Below, piece after piece: positions 61,072 through 64,000 of a stretch of DNA of 64,000 nucleotides (the first letter of the stretch is position 1; every line of letters begins with the position of its first letter). Made by a program: the position numbers and the translations under genes. The notes beneath the pieces are model-generated. The model ran no database searches. It was not told the DNA's origin and saw only the letters and a program-made list of their open reading frames with translations. This stretch comes from Lewinellaceae bacterium (GTDB taxonomy: Bacteria > Bacteroidota > Bacteroidia > Chitinophagales > Saprospiraceae): NCBI GenBank assembly GCA_020636355.1, contig JACJYB010000003.1:310001-374000 (forward strand), in the 5' to 3' direction.

Positions 61072-62186
61072 CGGTCTATTAATTTTTCAAAGACCGGCAG
61101 CAATTCTTCCGCCATCCGGGCATGGTCTTTATCGTCCGGATGCCCTCCACAACCACCAGGATTGGGCATGCCTTCAAAATAAAAGGTGGTCACCGGTTGA
61201 CGATCCGGATAAGCCCGATCCAATTCTCGCTTGATACTGGACAGACAATTCTCCAAAATAACCGCATTAGCTCCGGATTCCATAGGACTGGACAACAGGA
61301 CAAACCTGGCTTCCGGATAGTGGCGATACAGTCGATGAGCAAAATCCAAATAGGCTGTGATGAAGGTGGTCGAATCAAAGTCTTTGCGCGGGTGCACTCC
61401 ATCCCCTGGCGAAAGGTCGTTGGTGCCCAGGGCAATGCTGATGATTTGAGGATCAACGCGATGATCGTCCCATGATTCTGGAGAAATCGTATCAAAGTAC
61501 AAATGATCATAGACATCGGGCATGGCTGGTCCTTCGACATCCCACTGACGATAAATGCCTATCCCTGAAACAGAATGCAGGACATAATCTGCCTGCAGTT
61601 TACGCCCTATTCTTGGCCCATAGGCAAAATATGCATCGTGTTGATCATACCACTTTCCACGGCCACACGGCACACCACTCGTATCAGCACCCATACCGCA
61701 TGTAATGGAATTACCAATGAACAGGATCTGCGGGTGTTTTGGCAAAGGTGCCGGTGTGATTTTTTCTGCGGCGGCTCCACAAAAGATGACTAGTCCATTT
61801 AATGCCTCCGTGGCCTTATAACATTCCAGGACATGTCCGTCTTCTGAGCTCAGTTTAAATCCCAATGCAACAACTTCATTTCCCTTAATCGGATAGCGTC
61901 CCTGGACCTGATGGTCAATGACGACGGTTACGTAATTATAGTCACCTGGCGTAGCATCGTTTTTCAAGAAAAGACTTAGACTATCTCCGGTGAAGGCGCA
62001 CGAGACGGATGCCGCCGAACTGATCAGCTCCATATTGTTTTCCGCATCCATATGTACCCTGCCTGAATATTGCATTACCGGGTCTTCTGGCCTAACGTTT
62101 ACCCAAGGTTTGGCCTCCCTGCATTGCAAACAAAGCGCAGCGATGCATGAGATTGCGAACATCATTTGGTAGATCCATTTTCTCAT
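61068..62186 (-). CDS. CE2-like carbohydrate esterase lipoprotein (SGNH fold)
   Basis: A 372-residue secreted enzyme. Lipoprotein signal near ALCLQC (Cys22). An N-terminal jelly-roll beta domain at about 30-145 (VMQYSGRVHMD, then CAFTGDSLSLFLKND) is followed by an SGNH esterase domain with ILFIGNSITCGMG (catalytic Ser), IISIALGTNDLSPGDG and a C-terminal GHPDDKDHARMAEEL (His). This two-domain order is typical of CE2 acetylxylan and other polysaccharide deacetylases. It is convergent with the GH1 gene. The acetylated substrate is unknown. Confidence 0.87.
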   Translation of the reverse strand: MRKWIYQMMFAISCIAALCLQCREAKPWVNVRPEDPVMQYSGRVHMDAENNMELISSAASVSCAFTGDSLSLFLKNDATPGDYNYVTVVIDHQVQGRYPIKGNEVVALGFKLSSEDGHVLECYKATEALNGLVIFCGAAAEKITPAPLPKHPQILFIGNSITCGMGADTSGVPCGRGKWYDQHDAYFAYGPRIGRKLQADYVLHSVSGIGIYRQWDVEGPAMPDVYDHLYFDTISPESWDDHRVDPQIISIALGTNDLSPGDGVHPRKDFDSTTFITAYLDFAHRLYRHYPEARFVLLSSPMESGANAVILENCLSSIKRELDRAYPDRQPVTTFYFEGMPNPGGCGGHPDDKDHARMAEELLPVFEKLIDR

Positions 62187-62364
62187 AATGACTAAATTAA
62201 AAGGTAGGCAACAAATGTTAAAATGAATTGCACTATCTCAGAGATGCACGGCCAACAATAATTTGCTGCAAAACGCATCTCACCACCGAATGTTTTATTT
62301 TATTTCAACCATTTCAACGAATAGATACAAATGTTTTAAAAATTCGGCGGATTATTATGAATGG

Positions 62365-62395
62365 TTAAAAATACGCCATAACCATTGTATCTTTG
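62365..62395 (+). promoter_or_regulatory. Putative gltB promoter
   Basis: TTA (62365-62367), a 20-nt spacer and TATCTTTG (62388-62395), an exact TAnnTTTG with a one-mismatch -33. Transcription would start near 62400, giving a leader of about 80 nt. The rest of the 292-bp gap to the divergent esterase gene shows no ORF. Confidence 0.55.
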
Positions 62396-62435
62396 TTATT
62401 GCCTTTCTTATTTTAAGTCCAATCAAAATTTAGTA

Positions 62436-62451
62436 TCGGTTAGGTTACCGA
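62436..62451. repeat. Small inverted repeat in the gltB leader
   Basis: TCGGT (62436-62440) and ACCGA (62447-62451) pair around a 6-nt loop, 28 bp before the gltB ATG. It may be a leader hairpin or an operator; the match is short. Confidence 0.3.
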
Positions 62452-62478
62452 ATAGTAAGTGGTATTAAAGTTATAGAC

Positions 62479-64000
62479 ATGAAGGACCTCTCTGACCAGA
62501 GGGGGCTTTATGTGCCTGAAATGGAAAAAGACTCGTGCGGTACAGGCTTAATCGCACAGTTAAATGGCACAAAGTCCCATCAACTCATTGAAGACGCCCT
62601 TTTGATGCTCAGCAATATGGAGCACAGGGGGGCTTGTGGCTGTGAACCCAATACGGGAGACGGTGCAGGTATTTTGATCCAACTTCCGGATCTTTTCTTT
62701 CGCAATTGGTGGAATGAAAGAGGCATATCGCTGCCAGATTTTGGCAATTATGCGGTGGGATTCCTTTTTTTACCAAAAGATCCGGTTGCCCAGGAAGCAA
62801 GTAAGGGCGTTTTCGAATCCTGTATTTCGGAGATGAATATGGAGGTTATCGGCTACCGGCCGGTACCTACCAATCCGAATGGCCTCGGAAAAAGTGCACT
62901 GGCTGTAGAACCCTATATGGAACAGATATTTCTGCGATCCAAAGAAAATCTTGAACCAAAAGTCTTCGAAAGGAAATTACTCGTCCTGCGTAAATACGGA
63001 ACACACCGGGTTCATCAGGCTGAGCCGGAACTTAAAGACTTTTTTTACCTCTGCAGTCTATCTTACAAGACCATTGTATACAAGGGTCAATTGACAACGC
63101 ATCAGCTTTCGACCTATTATCCTGATCTTCATCATCCGGATGTCATCAGTGCAATTGCCTTGATCCACTCCCGATTTTCAACCAATACTTTTCCCAAGTG
63201 GAAGCTGGCCCAGCCCTTCCGCTACATCGCGCATAATGGTGAGATTAATACCATTACCGGTAACCTAAACTGGTGGAAGGCTCGAGAAAGCCTGCTCGAG
63301 TCTTCCTTTTTCTCATCAGAGGACCTGGAGAAAATGTTGCCCATTTGTTACGAAGGACTCTCCGATTCCGGTTCATTTGACAATGTCCTCGAATTTATGT
63401 TCCTGAACGGAAGATCGTTTCCCCATGCCCTGATGACCATGATCCCCGAAGCCTGGCAGCATGATGATCTCATGGAAGACTATAAGAAAGCATTCTATGA
63501 GTATCATGAAACCATGATGGAACCCTGGGATGGACCAGCAAGCATTTGTTTCAGCGACGGCATCGTGGTTGGAGCTACGCTGGACCGCAATGGATTGCGC
63601 CCTTCCAGATACAACCTGCTGGATGACAACACGCTGATTGTAGCCTCTGAAACCGGGGCTCTTCCGGTTGACCAAAGCCGGGTAGTTTTCAAAGGGCGTT
63701 TACAGCCAGGAAAAATGTTGATTGCCGACCTCGATGAACACCGGATCATTGGGGATGCCGATTTAAAAGCCAGGGTATGTAAAAACAAACCCTACCAGGA
63801 ATGGCTGAAAGAACATAAGTTGTACCTCCGTGATCTTCCGGAAACAGATTCCGGATCCGCAACCCCGGACTATGAATGCAGTCTGATCGAACGTCAGAAG
63901 CTATTCGGATTCACCCGTGAGGACCTGAAATACTTCTTACAGCCTATGGCCAAGAGTGGTGACGAGCCCATTGGGTCTATGGGGATTGACACGCCTCTGG
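62479..64000 (+). CDS. gltB: Glutamate synthase large subunit (GOGAT), 5' part
   Basis: The frame is open from the ATG at 62479 to the right edge (507 codons), so only the glutaminase domain and part of the next region are present. Cys20 in EKDSCGTGLIAQL is the expected N-terminal nucleophile after removal of a short propeptide. Class II amidotransferase features follow: MEHRGACGCEPNTGDGAGIL, IHSRFSTNTFPKWKLAQPFRYIAHNGEINTITGN and GPASICFSDGIVVGATLDRNGLRPSRY. It makes glutamate from glutamine and 2-oxoglutarate. With glnII in the same window it forms the GS-GOGAT route, though the genes are 22 kb apart. Confidence 0.96.
   Translation, partial: MKDLSDQRGLYVPEMEKDSCGTGLIAQLNGTKSHQLIEDALLMLSNMEHRGACGCEPNTGDGAGILIQLPDLFFRNWWNERGISLPDFGNYAVGFLFLPKDPVAQEASKGVFESCISEMNMEVIGYRPVPTNPNGLGKSALAVEPYMEQIFLRSKENLEPKVFERKLLVLRKYGTHRVHQAEPELKDFFYLCSLSYKTIVYKGQLTTHQLSTYYPDLHHPDVISAIALIHSRFSTNTFPKWKLAQPFRYIAHNGEINTITGNLNWWKARESLLESSFFSSEDLEKMLPICYEGLSDSGSFDNVLEFMFLNGRSFPHALMTMIPEAWQHDDLMEDYKKAFYEYHETMMEPWDGPASICFSDGIVVGATLDRNGLRPSRYNLLDDNTLIVASETGALPVDQSRVVFKGRLQPGKMLIADLDEHRIIGDADLKARVCKNKPYQEWLKEHKLYLRDLPETDSGSATPDYECSLIERQKLFGFTREDLKYFLQPMAKSGDEPIGSMGIDTPL

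Noticed and set aside
62187..62250. Promoter for the CE2-like esterase
   Set aside because: The best minus-strand match (TAACATTTG) has a 3-nt gap instead of 2, and no suitable -33 element.
1..64000. CRISPR array, tRNA, rRNA, insertion sequence or prophage
   Set aside because: No regularly spaced repeats, cloverleaf-like segments, transposase or phage structural genes were seen; intergenic gaps are short and were read individually.

Overview
The window looks like a chromosomal segment of a Bacteroidota bacterium, most likely Saprospiria or a relative. Supporting signs are a PorE-like protein and a secreted protein with a type IX secretion (T9SS) C-terminal sorting domain, TonB-dependent receptors with carboxypeptidase-like N-terminal domains, a HmuR/HmuY haem-uptake pair, a fused SecDF, a type II glutamine synthetase, an ArgF'-type carbamoyltransferase operon, few visible Shine-Dalgarno sequences, and promoters of the TTG-N19/20-TAnnTTTG type. 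I see no rRNA, tRNA, CRISPR array, transposase or prophage gene. The segment is mostly housekeeping and metabolic genes.

Layout: 1-3.9 kb holds the end of a zinc metalloprotease, a NUDIX hydrolase divergent from pyrE, an M42 aminopeptidase and a degenerate UbiA-like membrane protein. 3.9-9.1 kb (minus) holds a PorE-like OmpA lipoprotein and secDF. 9.4-16 kb holds a Kbp-like BON/LysM protein, a long imperfect palindrome, a 2-hydroxyacid dehydrogenase, a DUF547 protein, a TonB-dependent receptor, a T9SS cargo protein and a TerB-like protein. 16-26.9 kb holds mutS, a PhoD-type phosphatase, a DUF1080 protein, a large DUF4062-STAND-TPR ATPase, a di-haem peroxidase, a CDGSH/4Fe-4S protein and a pirin. 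27-31.2 kb holds hmuR-hmuY and a partial molybdenum-cofactor set (mocA, moaD, moaE).

31.2-40.6 kb is almost all minus strand. It holds an EI24-like membrane protein; a tight four-gene unit (LVIVD lipoprotein, outer-membrane barrel, ECF sigma factor, TM-plus-barrel protein); a TetR regulator and hydrolase with two matching operators; a lipoprotein hydrolase with a methyltransferase; and type II glutamine synthetase with a clear terminator. 40.9-53.6 kb is plus strand: a conserved helical-repeat protein, the complete arginine operon (GNAT, argG, argC, argD, argF', argB, argE, argH), a GT2 glycosyltransferase and a TMTC-like membrane TPR protein. 53.6-64 kb holds a ferredoxin coupled to a U32 tRNA-modification protein, an SGNH lipoprotein, a HAD/aldo-keto reductase pair, an SSS symporter with a GH1 glucosidase, a CE2-like esterase, and the start of gltB running off the window.

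The most notable non-coding structure is the arginine operon leader. A cluster of ARG-box-like half-sites lies upstream of a good promoter. Two arginine-containing mini-ORFs then tile the whole leader, overlapping each other by ATGA and ending 2 nt before the first structural gene, and two short hairpins lie within them. This could be a leader-peptide control element. The other strong candidates are the DUF4062-STAND-TPR protein, the alanine at the substrate-discriminating position of ArgF', the paired TetR operators (one inside the target coding region), and the long palindrome at 9.94-10.06 kb. All family assignments come from reading motifs; no database search was run.
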